Shown piece after piece: positions 44,046 through 56,519 of a stretch of 64,000 bases of DNA. The notes under the pieces were generated by a model. The model saw nothing but the letters and a program-made list of their open reading frames with translations, did not search any database and was not told where the DNA came from. Source of the DNA: Erigeron canadensis (taxonomy: Eukaryota; Streptophyta; Magnoliopsida; Asterales; Asteraceae); assembly GCF_010389155.1 (NCBI RefSeq), contig NC_057767.1, forward strand, positions 6,679,765-6,743,764, given 5' to 3'. The stretch's first letter is position 1. Each line of letters opens with the position of its first letter. A program made the position numbers and the translations under genes.

Positions 44046-45134
44046 AGGTTAAGTCACTGGATAACTAATGTACTTTTACTCATTTACATGGTTACCCATT
44101 AAACTGGATTATTGATATATATCACCCACATATATACTTTTTAATTTTTTTACATGGTTACCCATTTTTTACCTGATAACCTGTTGTAATAAGTTAAACT
44201 TTTTTTCTAATTCAAAATTCATAAGTTCATTTATTTATATGCTTATCTCTCTTCCAATATGGGTTAATCATTAGTTATAAAAAAAAATTGGATCAGGAAG
44301 GCAAAGATCAAAAATCCAATATACAACTTGGATCAGGAAGGCATCAATCATCTCGTGAGGGACAAACTCAACAAAAACAAACCAACTTCTTAATTTGATA
44401 CATCTCGTTTATATTACAAATATCCCATGGAAGACCCATATCCGAACACTCCATAGAAGACCCAGATTCAAGTTGAAGAAGACCCGGTCGGCCTTACAGA
44501 TTTTCTTTGTTTTCAGATGCGAACTTTTCAATCCAGATTCAATAGGCTTGAATTCTTCGATTTTTTTTATCAGATTCTCTTTGTTTTTCAAACTTTGTAC
44601 ACACATATTGTATATGTTTTATATATACACATATATATATAATTATAGTACGCGGAGTATTTGTTTATGTATCAATGGAAACAGATGCATTAGGAATGAA
44701 TTTTAAGTCTTGTTTTGATATTTTCTTTTACTTTTTATTAATCTTAAATCACAAGCCCAAGACTTATTGTTGCTTTCATCTATATACTGACTTGTTTTGA
44801 TTTATTAGTATTTCTGTCCTTTTTGTCTTTTCTTTTATCCGTTTTTTAGAGAACGAGGGATATTCTGACTTGCATATTGATAGAAAAATGGATGAATGTT
44901 GAATTTGGAAAAAGTGTAATGATTTTTTTAATGAAAGAAATATTTTTTTAGGGTGATATTGATGAAATCTGAAAATGTTTGATGACATCTGGAAATGAAT
45001 ATACAACGATGATGAAATCTGGAACTCTACTTTAAAAAGAAAAGCATTTAACTTGTTATAGCAGGTCATCAGGTCAAAAATGGGCAACCATGTAAAATAA
45101 GTGAAATTACATTAGTCATCTAGTGACTTAACCC
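44046..45134. mobile_element. MULE-type element, 1,089 bp, long inverted ends, 9-bp target duplication
   Basis: TTTAGTTTA target copies lie at 44037-44045 and 45135-45143. The left end 'AGGTTAAGTCACTGGATAAC' and reversed right end 'GGGTTAAGTCACTAGATGAC' match for about 100 bases, through 'ACATGGTTRCCCATT' and 'ACCTGATRACCTG'. The left end carries an internal ~67-bp tandem duplication containing a second ACATGGTTACCCATT. The interior (about 44300-45000) has no transposase; a 103-codon plus frame at 44395 and a 103-codon minus frame at 45087 show no family resemblance. It could be captured sequence (Pack-MULE) or plain filler. Confidence 0.85.
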
Positions 45135-45143
45135 TTTAGTTTA

Positions 45144-45625
45144 TTTTAAAGTTTTTTTCTTTCAACTTTAATAGTAAATAGTTTCATTTGTATTATATAG
45201 TGCATAAAAATTAAATAGCTGAAAAATACATTTAAAATCCAATATATTTATATATTTTGTATCATTATTACATAATATAAACTAAAATATTTACAGTCAA
45301 AGGTAAAAAAAAAAAAAAAAAAAAAACAATGAAAATAAATTGGATGAAGTTATTAATAATGCATGGAGATTTTCCTAATTTTTTCGAGTTAACTCGAATA
45401 TATATATGCCTGTCTAATCGATCGGGTAACTTTATGGCTGTTTACAACCTTTTATCATCTGGTTTAAGATATTATTTAGAAAACTTAGTTAATCACCAGG
45501 TCACTTTAACGTTGATTCCAATTAATAAAACTTTATTACACTCAACAAAACTGTAAGGTCCAAAGATTGCATAATATTTAATTCACAATTAATGTTAAAC
45601 ACTAAGTAAAGAACACAAAAGCAAT
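45144..45625. other. AT-rich spacer
   Basis: Contains an A run of about 24 (45306-45327). No gene seen. Confidence 0.4.
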
Positions 45626-45633
45626 TAGATAAC

Positions 45634-45882
45634 GAGCCAATGGATTAAAACCCCAGTGGCATTCCGAAGTCCTGCAATGATGTTTGGATCCTGGGAGAGC
45701 AGAGTTCGAGTCTGAGCAGGCGAGGTTTTACTTCCAATTTAACGCCGTGTCTTTTGTAGCGGTTAAATTGGTGGGTTTTCTCTCCCCTGTGGTCCCTGAC
45801 TTCGTGGATCGGTCGCTAGCGACTGTCTACCCATATGGATGTAATGGCTAGCCGTCCCGTAACATGAACGTTTAAAAAAAAA
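45634..45882 (+). mobile_element. SINE with short target duplication, relative of the one at 6835
   Basis: TAGATAAC stands at 45626-45633 and 45883-45890. The head contains 'CCCCAGTGGCA' (A-box-like) and 'GAGTTCGAGTCTG' (B-box), the body 'TGTAGCGGTTAAATTGG' and 'CTTCGTGGATCGGTC', the tail a run of nine A. Confidence 0.82.
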
Positions 45883-46037
45883 TAGATAACAGTTTAAACA
45901 ATTGTATATTATATTTTCCATGTAGTAAATGAGTGGATATAAGGCTTAAATACTTAACATACAAAGACCAAAAATACACAAGGTATTACAAAGAAATACA
46001 CTTGGTAATTTCTTGGACAAAAAACAAGAGATGTATT

Positions 46038-46238
46038 CAGTGGCGAAGCTAGAAAAATTTCAGTGGGGGGTCGGGATCTAAATTTTTTTTCCCTAACTCT
46101 ATTTTTCGGGTAAATGGGGGTCGAAACCGAGTATATCAAAAATTTTTCTACACGAAAACAATAAACCCCTATATCGCAAAAAAAAAAAAATTCAGGGGGT
46201 CGGACGCCCCCTCCGGCCCCTTAAAAGCTACGCCCATG
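46038..46238. mobile_element. hAT MITE, 201 bp
   Basis: GATGTATT target copies lie at 46030-46037 and 46239-46246. Ends are CAGTGGCGAAGCTAG and, reversed, CATGGGCGTAGCTTT, the common plant hAT end type. The interior is GGGGGTCGG...CCCCCTCCGG and poly(A). Confidence 0.93.
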
Positions 46239-46246
46239 GATGTATT

Positions 46247-48229
46247 TACTATATATTACGAGTACCTTTTATTATAGGGCAATAGAGTAGGAAACAACTT
46301 TGTCAAACCTGTAGAAGCTAGGTTGTAAATAATCAACATTCGGTGAAGATCTTTGCATTTTGCTGAGTGTGCATTGCTTGTTTGTTTTCTTGGATAAAAG
46401 AGAAAAGCGGTGTTATACTGTTTTATTTTCATACGAATAAAAGTCAGGTCATATAGTAGTCATTAGACTCTTTGGGACTAATTATAAGTTTTTTTCTTTC
46501 AATTTTTCGTCATATATATTTGACTTAGAAGATATGGGCCGGGGTGAGTCATGAAATAATCCTCAAGTCATTTGAATAGAACCATGACTGACGTTGTTAG
46601 AGTTATCTCAACAAATTAATCTTTTACTAATTAGACAAATACTTCTTCCAAATTTTCTCAATTCATTTAAAATATTAATTCTCTACCTAGAGCTAGCGCT
46701 AGCGTAAATGATTACTCACACACAGATTTAAATCGTAATTAGAAAGTAGTATTATTAATTCTTCTCTTCTTTTATATAAATAAAATAAAATTGTTTTTAG
46801 AACTTTTTTTTTATGTAACATACCCATATTTTCTCTAAAGCTATTTTCTACAAATTTATGATGTTATAATTATTTTTCTTTATTATCAAAAATTCATTTT
46901 TTTATATTAGGCCCTTTGTTATTTATTTTTTTACATATTATTTTTGTAACCTTAAAAACTTTTTTTATATATATTAGGCCCTATGTTATTTATTTTTTTA
47001 CATTTTTTTGTAACCTTATATTTTTTTAAAATTAATATGAAAAATGATCGATTGTATTCTAGCTCTCTTTATTTTTAATTCTATATCTACCACTGATTTA
47101 TGCTAGTTAGTTTTACTTTTTTTTTATCACCTAATCGGATTCATATATTAATTTTATCTTTATAAATATGTTGCTATCTCCATATTAAAAATTATAATGT
47201 GTCGACAACAAATTACATACTAACAACAACAATAACAACGGTACCTAATGCGGCAAAAGCTGTGTTTGGGGGAGTTAGAATGTAGACAACCTTAACCATA
47301 CACGAAGATAGATAGACTACTTTCAGAAACATCTCCGATTAAAAAGAGGAAAAAGATAGAGAGTGTAAAAAGTTTAGTAAGCATACATGTTGGTCGAGTA
47401 TTGTCTGACTACATTATAATTAGAGAAGAATAACAGACAGCACATAACACACTTTAGCGTAAAATGAACAATATATAGTAAAATGGGCATTTAAACTTAT
47501 TAAACATCAACCTACATATGTAATAAACATGTATATGCACATACTACCAAACATGGTTTCAACAATTAGGAACGGTATGTGTAAAATTTCTCCTAAATTC
47601 CCTCCCAGCAAGCCAAAGAAACAAATATGGTTGAACCAGACATACACAACTCTCCAAAATTATATACATAAGTCTATATATTTTTTGGTTTTAACTTTTT
47701 AATTATATAGTAATTCTAATAAAGCCGATAGATATGATACTTTAGTAGAACTACTCTCGAGTGAAGAACCTTCGTTGTTGGTGGTGCAATGCACTTGCGA
47801 GTGAGCCGCGTCGTGGTATAAGTAAAGCACTATTATTAAATGCAAACAAACGATCCCGAGGTATAATAGTAATATTATACAAAGTAATTATTGCAATATT
47901 TGATTGTTTTCTAAGCAATTAAGAACCACCTCCTCGATCAACCTCCCCTCGAGATTTGGATGTAGTATTCAATTTAAAATTGCAATGTATTACATTCGAC
48001 TGCTTGATGGAATATATTACGTGATAACAACCGACAATTATATTAACTAGTTTAGTTTAATTTGCTCTTATTCAGATGAAATTTATCGAAGCTTTTTTCT
48101 CTCTTTTTCTTGGAATAGCAAATATGTTGAAGCTGATAAAATGCGTCTAGCCATGAACAAACTTGTCATTTGGTTTTCGGTATCGAATTTATATGATAAA
48201 ATGCCTCAAGTCTATTCCTATGTATCTCA
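46247..48229. other. AT-rich spacer with a local direct repeat and SINE trace
   Basis: Around 46905-47035 a ~70-bp unit is repeated ('TTAGGCCCTWTGTTATTTAT' then 'TTTTTGTAACCTTA'). Around 47230-47340 a decayed SINE tail ('TTAGAATGTAGACAACCTTA', 'AGACTACTTTC') is visible. No gene seen. Confidence 0.45.
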
Positions 48230-48234
48230 TGTGA

Positions 48235-48430
48235 TTGTACAGAAACTAGACAATATTTACCTCGATGGTCTATGATGGGGGTTGTACAGAAACGATACAA
48301 TATCACTATCTAGGTAGAAAAACTCTTAGAGGTTTTATCTAAATCATAGAAAATGATCTCCGGCACGCATCGGCATTTGCATGGGGTAAAAATCGAATCT
48401 GTAACCTCTGTCTTATGTTAACCACTTGAT
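48235..48430 (-). mobile_element. Probable SINE (minus), degraded
   Basis: On the minus strand it shows 'GATCAAGTGGTTAAC' (A-box-like), 'GGTTACAGATTCGATTTTTA' (B-box-like), 'CCCCATGCAAATGCCGATGC' and an end with 'CCTAGATAGTGATATTG'. The order matches the SINE in the NAC intron. No target duplication seen. Confidence 0.5.
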
Positions 48431-51040
48431 CTATTCATTTGAAAGTCTAGTGTTATTTTATATCTCAAAGTAATTAAACAAACAATAGTTTCATAGTCGT
48501 ATATACATGTATTATGTTCACTCAAATAAAGCAGAAAGGATTTACAACAACCATATCTTGTCGTTTCCCCTTTTCGTCCTACTACTCCTTTTTTTTCTTT
48601 TCAACTAACAGATTGGTGTGTAATATGTTTATTTCTCTTTAAACGTATATATTAATCATTTACATTTAACCGTACGTGGTTGTTTTTTACAGAGACAAAG
48701 CCTCCCATTTTACTATATTTGACCATTTACATTTAATCAAGAGCTCATTTGCTAATATCCCTTTTTCCGATATGCGTGGAAAAACTCAATACAAAATTCA
48801 AGAGAAAAAAAGGCTTAGATATATAAATTTGGTACGGCCACTATTACCACGTAACCAACTTGGGGAATTTATAAGTGGGGATAATATACCTTTCTTTCCT
48901 CTACTATACCAAGCTCAATAGAATGTACGGTTAGTATGCTAGACCTAAAGGCCATGTTAAACCGAAGATGAATTCTGACATATTATTGGTATCCAAAGCG
49001 GAAATGAGACTTGGGAGTCTTGCCATTAGAGATCTTGATTTAAAATTCGTAAAATAGCATTTCATATATAATTTTTAAATTTTATTAATTACTAACTACT
49101 AGTAATTAATTACTTTTTTAAAGTTCTTGCTAATGACACCTTACAGCAAGTGATAACCATTATCATAAAATTCAAATACCTAGTAAGCTTTCAATACGAG
49201 AAATACAAGTTTTTTTCAAGCTATTAACATTCCTTTTCATTAAATTCGTCCGAATTTTGCTTTTAAATACCAAGAAGGCGAGCTTCTCTGCTTTGATCAA
49301 GTCAAAAGCCCAGTCAGCCACCAAATCGGTGCACGTCACGTGACCTACTGCAGCAAAAATCCATTTTTAGATTAAAAAAAAATGTTAATATAGTTGTAAA
49401 TTATCCCAAAATATTCTAATTACACATATGTCATGAATAGACATCACTCTTAAACAAAAGCTTTTATCGAATGAGCTAATCTCATACTAGCGAATATCCG
49501 AATACGTAAATTGTTTCTATGATGTTGAAACGTTTTCGTTAGTGTGAATTGAAATGGAAAACGTCCATTCTAATCAAGTAAGGAAAGTCAAATGAAGAAG
49601 ATACAAATACATTAAAGTATAAATATTCCAAGGCTTAAGCCACATGTGCAACGCAAAGCTAATGCGGCTGTGCCTCTTACCTTTAATGGAACAACCATAT
49701 GGCATGCATATTACTTTCCATCTCAAAAATATTGTTTTCGTACAAAAATCTCATGATTAAATATGGATAATTGAAATGAAAGAGATGATTAAAATGAAAG
49801 AGATGATTAATCTTTGTAAATATTAACTTAAAAATTTTCTTAAAATCTTATAAATGTGACATGTGAATTACATTAATTTTCTTTTTTATTCTTGTCCCTT
49901 GATTGTCTTAAATGTCATTATTTTATTATTAAAAAGGTTTTAGGCTAAAAAGTTAGAAAGATAGATCATCTTTTATCATATGAATAGATTTTTATTCATA
50001 TAATTTCTAAGTAAAAAGGTCTTTGAGATATATACTTAAATGAAATGGTAACCAGTAGACAGTAATATACTCTAACATACTAATTTCTTTAAGTTAAAAT
50101 AAGATATTTTGATAACATACGGAAAAATAAATTATTAGTTGGTAGATAAACTAATGAAGAAAAATTGTAAACTTTTTGATATGAGATCAATCCAGATGGT
50201 TATTGGCCCAAGTATGAAATATCTATCAGTTTGGGTTAGAAGTAATTTCTGCTAGTCTCTAACTTTGAATAAAAGTAAAACTATTTATACTCACATCTTT
50301 ATCTATTGTGGAAAATATAGTTGAGCATGGTTGTTACTTAGTTCATTAAGTATAACGATAAAAATTATTAATATAAATAAACGATTTATTAAATGCTAAA
50401 GAGGCAAGTATGCCATATGCATTTGTTAATTCCTTGGAGCTGGAAAATAAAGTTGTAAAGGCTGCTCTTGCTGGTCCAATAATAAATTAATAAGCCTAGT
50501 GTTACCAGTTGTCCACTTCCATTTAAACAAGGGCAGTTGGTGATCCATGCATCCAGTGGGTATCGATCATTTACTTTCCCAAGTGGGCTTTATCTAGGAC
50601 TATGTTTGTTGGGTTGGGATAGTTAACACATTTCTAGAAGCTGTGGAGATATTCTCCAATGTAGGCTTTGAAATGGGCTAAATAAAATGAATATATGTAC
50701 TATAGATCCATAAGAAAGACACTACATAGTCAAAACTCAAGTATGAAAAAAATTTGATAAAATATTACATCTTAACACCCTAGGGTAGGCTGGTATGCAA
50801 CAATCACTTTGTCAAGGAATAGTCTAAGGCCGGTACTGGAATAGGAAATGACTACAAAATTACTAGCTGCTCAGTTCCGTATCTCCTATTGTTAGGCATC
50901 TATTAGTCTATGAAAAAAGATTCTTGATTTTATAAGGTCCAAGTAAATCAAGTCATTTTAAACTTGTTTAGAACGACTATAAACTAAGATATGTATATCA
51001 TAATTTGTGGTGTGGAATAAAGTTTGTTCAACTCTATTCA
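48431..51040. other. Long AT-rich spacer, no gene seen
   Basis: Short ORFs (for example 48676-48921) lack any family resemblance. No paired transposon ends were found. A CACGTCACGTGAC word at 49333 contains a G-box-like CACGTG, without a gene nearby to assign it to. Confidence 0.4.
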
Positions 51041-52929
51041 GGGGGGAAGGAGTGGGAGTCGGCTACCACTCGGGTTCACCGACCACGATCGGCTACACCG
51101 TTTTCAGGGTTCGGCTAGGACTCGGGTAGGTAGATTTCGGGTATTAGATTGGTTTGTGAAGCCGAGAGTCGTGGTGTTGATTTGAACGTTGGAACATGTG
51201 GACCCCCCCCCCCCCCAACGGCTACATACCCCTTTAATTTAAAAAAAAAAACCTTTCTCCCTATATATACATTTACTACTTACATTCATTTTAACACACA
51301 CACCAAACACAAATATCATTTTAACACACAAAAAAAAACCCTTTCTTCTCAAATGTCTAGTTCATCGGAATCTCGTTGTGTCATTCTCGGATCGGATTCA
51401 TCATCTGAATCCGATGGTATGTTCCTGCATAACGCACTTTAGTGGATGGAAGACACGGCATCTTCCAACGCGGTTCAAAACCGTTGAACCATAAAGCGCC
51501 AACGCGAAATTGGTCATCAAATTTTGCTTAATGATTGGTTCGTTGATGAGCCAAAATACGATGACACTTAGTTTCGAAAGAAATTTCGAATGGAAAAAAG
51601 CATGTTTTTGACAATCGTCGCCGACATCGAGGCGAATTTTCCATATTTTAGAGACGGGTTCTATGCACGTGGGCGAGGCAGTTTCAAACCACTCCAAAAA
51701 TTCGCATCGGCAGTATGCCAACTCGCAACGGGCAATCCGCCCAACGAGTACGATGAGTACTTACACATGGCCGCGAGAATCGGCCGCGATTCTCTTGATC
51801 ATTTTTGTGACGCCATCATTAAGTTGTATGGCCATGAGTACTTACGTAGGCATACCCAACACGACGTTGCTCGTATTTTCCAAGCTCACGAAGAACGCCA
51901 TCACATGCCGGGGATGCTTGGTAGCATCAATTGTACACATGTCCAGTGGTTAAATTGTCCAAGACACTTGAAAGGACAATATACAAGAGGCAACCATACC
52001 GTTCCCACTATTATGCTTGAGATAACCGCTTCTCAAGACTTGTGGATTTGGCATGCTTATTTTGGTGCTTCTGGTTCAAACAACGACATCAACGTGTTGA
52101 ACCAATCCGACTTGTATAACACGGAGCGAAATGGCACGGCCCCGGATAGTTCATTCGTCGTTAATGGTCGACAGTACAAACGCGGTTATTATCTAACCAA
52201 CAGCATCTACAACAAGTACTCGACGTTTGTTAAAGCATACCCGTATCCTACTGACTCGAAGGATAAAAGATTCAAGAAATTACAGGAGGGGGCGATGAAA
52301 GATGTGGAGCGTGCTTTTGGGGTTCTAAAAGGAAAATGGAAGATTCTTAGACGTCCTCTCCGACCACTGATCAAAGAGAAGATTGGTCAGTATGTTTACG
52401 CGGCGTGTATTTTGCATAACATGGTGATAAAAGGTGATGGTCGAGCTATCTCGCCGGTTCACATCATGGACCAACCGGTCCAACCGGTGTGGGACGATAC
52501 CTTTTACGCGGAGTTGCTAAACGAAGACATCCATCATCGTCTTCGTTATGAACTCACTGAACACGTGTGGGCTCAAGACTTGGGACATCTCGACGACTAG
52601 TTTTTTTTTTTTAAAATAAGTCTAGTGTTTTTATTTTAATGTTTTTTTATTTTGTATTGTTTTTATTTTAATGTTTTTTTTAATTATGTATTTTTTTTTT
52701 AAATGTTATGTAATGTTTTTTTTAAGTTTTTAATAAAATGTTTAGTTAAATTATTGGTGGAATAAAATAAAAAGAAAAAGAAAATGAATTTGGGTAAGTT
52801 TAATAAATTGGTTATGTATTTCAAGTGTTTTGGGTAAAAATTGGGTTAAATTGGGTAGTGGTGAGTTGGATGGTATTGATTGGATAAACATTTGAGTATT
52901 TTACCCAGGTCAAAAACCACTCCTTCCCC
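51041..52929 (+). mobile_element. PIF/Harbinger DNA transposon, ~1.9 kb
   Basis: Left end GGGGGGAAGGAGTGGGAGTC; right end, reversed, GGGGAAGGAGTGGTTTTTGA. The G-rich end type and the enclosed DDE_Tnp_4 gene identify PIF/Harbinger. The usual 3-bp TNN target duplication is not exact (TCA on the left, TCT on the right). The second Harbinger ORF (Myb-like partner protein) is absent. Confidence 0.8.
51353..52600 (+). pseudogene. Harbinger-type nuclease transposase with three stops and altered catalytic Asp
   Basis: One frame runs from ATG 51353 to TAG 52598, but TAG at 51440, TGA at 51485 and TAG at 51569 interrupt the N-terminal part. From ATG 51590 the frame is open for 336 codons and covers the nuclease core: 'GMLGSINCTHVQWLNCP', 'GQYTRGNHTVPTIMLEITAS', 'QDLWIWHAYFGASGSNNDIN', 'GRQYKRGYYLTNSIY', 'KDVERAFGVLKGKWKILRRP' and 'YAACILHNMVIKG'. 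The catalytic triad is Asp-Asp-Glu; the second (GSNNDIN) and third (ERAFGVL) are present, but the first position reads SINCTH where relatives have SIDCxH, an Asp-to-Asn change. Plant genes such as ALP1 are domesticated members, but the intact element ends and premature stops argue for an ordinary dead transposase. Confidence 0.9.
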
Positions 52930-52957
52930 TCTCAACCAATACTTCTTATTAAATTTA

Positions 52958-53184
52958 GGGTAAATTACAAAAATCATACCCGAGGTTTGTTCAAAACTAC
53001 ACTGGTCATACCTACAATTTTAAAATTACGCGAGCCATACCCATCATTGTCAAAAACATACATTGACCATACCTATCAGTGACGGCCGTCAATTTGGCCG
53101 TTAATTCAAGTCACGTGTTGTGCATGTGAGGTATCAAAACCATAATTTTGTGTATACATCAGGTATCATTTGTGTAATTCACCC
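52958..53184. mobile_element. 227-bp MITE, copy 1
   Basis: Ends GGGTAAATTACAAAAATCAT and, reversed, GGGTGAATTACACAAATGAT, with TA on both sides. The interior has repeated 'CATACC' words and 'GACGGCCGTCAATTTGGCCG'. It is repeated in inverted orientation at 53864-54090. Confidence 0.8.
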
Positions 53185-53863
53185 TAATAAAAATTATTAC
53201 GATATTTATATTTATATTTCATTTATTAAAGTGGGTAGATATTCTATATTAAAATTCACAGACACACACACATACACACATATATATATTTTTAAAAAAA
53301 ACCTATTTCAAAATAAAAATTAAAAAAATTATAAAAGAATGTCATCATATGATACAAGTTTAGGCTTAGAAATTCTAAGATTAGACTAACGATTAACCCT
53401 GGAACTTCAAACACAAAATACCACAAATTGCTAATTTTAAGATATATTCTAAAATCGTAACGAGTATTCGATATTGCTTTACCCTCTAATCTGAGGGGGA
53501 TGTCAACAAACCATACGAAAAAATTATATTGCTTTTTAAAATTATATTTTTTTAAATAGGTTTTTATTAAAAAGAATAAATCATAAATTAATAATAGTAA
53601 TAATATAATAATAATAATAATAATAATAAGATATAAAAGTGAAAATTTTAGTGGTTTTGATGGTTCTCATCCTTGTTATATTTACTATACACATATAACA
53701 AAATAATAACGACATTAATAATAATTAATTTATTTTTGTATCAACTATTTTTCTCGATATACTTTTCATTATAAAAATTATTGTTTCATAATAAATGTTA
53801 TATCTACCCAACTTAATAAATGAAGTATAAATAATACTCTAAAATTCTTAATAATTATTTTTA
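53185..53863. other. 679-bp AT-rich segment between two inverted MITEs
   Basis: No coding resemblance. Includes ACAC and ATA simple repeats (53261-53280; 53593-53630). Confidence 0.5.
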
Positions 53864-54090
53864 TGGTAAATTACAAGGATAATACCTGAAGTATCCACGA
53901 AATTACAGTTTTGATACCTCGCATGCATGAAACGTGACTTGACTTAACGGTCAAATAGACGACCGTCAGCGATAGGTATGGTTAGCGTAAGTTTTTGACA
54001 ACAGTGGGTATGACTCATGTAATTTTTAAATTGTAGGTATGACCAGTGTAGTTTTGAATAAACCTCAGGTATGATTTTTGTAATTTACCC
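53864..54090. mobile_element. 227-bp MITE, copy 2 (inverted relative to copy 1)
   Basis: Same length and word order as copy 1, read on the other strand ('GGTATGATTTTTGTAATTTA' at the right end, 'GGTAAATTACAAGGATAATA' at the left). TA flanks both sides. Confidence 0.8.
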
Positions 54091-54375
54091 TATTTATATC
54101 CCAAAAAGTAATTTAATATGACTTTCTCCTTTCATCAAGCAACCCGATTGAAAATAGAAAAGTGTAATTTCATATTTCAATTATTTAAATAGAACTATTA
54201 TAAACTGAGTAGATTCTAGTTTATAGTTGAATGAAAGTTTTCTTGGAGATCATGAACAAATCTTAAACAATGAACTGGCAATGGGACCACCTAAGCTCTG
54301 TAACATCCTAGTCTTTGTTTGGGAGAGAGGAGTGCATGTGCTTGTCTGGAATCATAACTATATGGGGACTGATGT

Positions 54376-54689
54376 TTTTTTTTTTTTTTTCATATTTTTG
54401 AATTTTGCTTCAAACTTTGTATCGCAATTCGACAGCGAAAGATTTAACATACGTTGTATTAATCAGGTCAGCGCTAGAAGGCTTCCTCGAAGTAAAAATA
54501 TCTATTTCAAATACCCGATGTGATAAAACCCCTATTAATTCGCCCGAAGGCACGACGTTCAATAGGGGTAAACTCTGTTTCCTCAGACTTGAACCTGAGT
54601 ATACCCAAGTCAAACTTTCATCAAAGGATTTCCTATGTACTTTGAAAGTATTGAACCCAAAACCTTCTGCTTGTAAGACAGGTGATATT
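54376..54689 (-). mobile_element. SINE (minus) of the 10629 group
   Basis: A poly(T) tract at 54375-54390 is its poly(A) on the minus strand. The body matches 13087-13424 ('CGAAGTA', 'ATCTATTTCAAATACC', 'CCCGAAGGCACGACG', 'AATTCGACAGCGA'). A B-box-like 'TTTGGGTTCAATAC' lies near 54660 but the A-box part is eroded. GGGACTGATGT (54365-54375) and GGGACAGATGT (54690-54700) form a target duplication with one mismatch. Confidence 0.82.
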
Positions 54690-54700
54690 GGGACAGATGT

Positions 54701-56519
54701 ATTTATTTATTTAGTTATAAAATCTATTTTTATTTACATGTAATGTAATTTAATGCAAAAGAAGTCTTATAAAATACACGATCTTCCGAATTAGACCCTT
54801 TGTTTCATAAGTTATTGAAACAACCGGCTTATTTCCAATGAGATAGAATTGCCTGTAAGTTAATTTAGTAAATGAGATCTGCTATTTGCTAATTAGTGTC
54901 TCTCGGACATTAGTGAAAATGTAGATAATGAGCTCTAACTTTCCTCACATATGAAAATTTGCATTTATGATTCACATAAAAACTGATAACATTACAAGTT
55001 TAGTGAGTATTATAAAAAAATTTGATTATCTAAAAAAATGAATATTATTAAATGCATTATAACTAATGCCGCAATGGCACTAGTTTATCGAACCACTCCC
55101 AATTCATTTGAGATGCTTGGACAAATCTCAAAAAGGTAATAGGAAAACCCTAACCTCGGTACCACAATTAGATATCCATCGACCCACCTCGTATGAGTCA
55201 TATGATGTCAGTAAAATACCTCCATCTTAATCCCCATATGATCTAGGCACCTCGAAGGATCGAACCCGCGTATTTAAACTTCACATATGGGTCTAGGTTT
55301 CATTAGTAACATATACCTTAAAGCAATTATATTTTATCCCCAGCAGAGATCAAACCTGAAACCTTAAGGTCACCAAATATTTGCCTTACCACTAGGCTAA
55401 TTCCTTCTTGGTATGCTAGGACAAATCTCAAGGAAGGCTACGAGTCCCTTAGACAGGTGATTTGTAAGGTCCTATACAAATCCTATATCAGGTTGTATTG
55501 AAAAGTATTATAGAAAACCTCACTCGACTAAAATGCACAAATATCATTGGATTCCTTATGATGAAGATCAGGAACTAGAGGGCTATATCTAACATAGTGG
55601 GTATAGAAAAGGGGTATTCCATAGAAGTTGGAGTGAAGATAAGGGGATGTATATGGATATAAAAGCTTGGAAGTCGTTTTCTAGTCAAAGAAGTTGGAGA
55701 CAGCTAGCAAACCAACTTGACCAATCGGGGTAAGTTTGCCAAGTGATAAGAGACACTTCTTGATTGTTGGCATGTGAAAAACATTTGTAAGAGTCAGAAT
55801 CTTTCCCGTAATGAACTGAAGCTTAAAATTTTCATCTCTCTTAAATCTCACCAATTAAATACCTTCAACTCAATTTTTTTTTTCAATCCTTCCAACAAAC
55901 CCTCCCAACCAAAATCAATGACATTAATTACTTTCTCAACCCTCTCAAAAAAAATTTTTCTTTTTCATTTAATTTAATCAAACATAAACATAATTTAGAA
56001 AATACATCAACATAATTAAAAAAACTATATATTTAAATCAATGAAACACTTTAGCCACAAGCCTAAACTAGCAAGCGGAGTAAAAAAAATAAAAAAAGTA
56101 CAATGAAATTAATCTAGTGGAGTGGTCATACAAAACCAAGTGCTTTTTATAGAGACTTCAAATTTCATTAAATTTAATTTATTTCTCATCATCTCCTATT
56201 CTCTTTTTCCATTATCTTCTTCATCATTTACCAAACCAAAAAAACATCATTTTTCCTTACTACAAATATAGTTTAAATGGGTTTAACTAAATAAGAGTTT
56301 TTTTTATAGCTGTTACATTATTTTCGGTGTGACCCCACCTCCATACACTCCCCTAGCTCCCAACAGTCACATTCTTTTCCAAACCGCCGAGGGCTTAAAG
56401 CCCGTCCACTTCCATGCTGTTGTCATGCCGCATTGATGGCGGTGGTGTTCCTTCAACGGGCTGGGCAAGCCGCTTGCCATGCCGTGACCACTCCTCTCCC
56501 CCTTAGAAAAGAATCAATC
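54701..56519. other. Spacer with a SINE head and a possible Harbinger-MITE fragment; no gene
   Basis: On the minus strand at about 55410-55270, 'GAATTAGCCTAGTGGTAAGG' (A-box) and 'TTTCAGGTTTGATCTCTGC' (B-box) form a SINE head, and 'GCGGGTTCGATCCTTCG' near 55260 is another B-box-like word. At 56330-56503 a GC-rich patch ends 'CCACTCCTCTCCCCC', the same end type as the Harbinger element at 51041, but the opposite end is missing. The rest is AT-rich. Confidence 0.45.

Noticed and set aside
48676..48921. 81-codon ORF
   Set aside because: No recognisable domain, no neighbouring exons that extend it.
51149..51442. 97-codon ORF starting upstream of the Harbinger ATG
   Set aside because: Same frame as the transposase but begins in the element's poly(C)/untranslated part; the conserved-type start is 51353.
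56330..56503. Complete Harbinger MITE
   Set aside because: Only one end of the right type (CCACTCCTCTCCCCC) is present; without the partner end it is listed only as a possible fragment.
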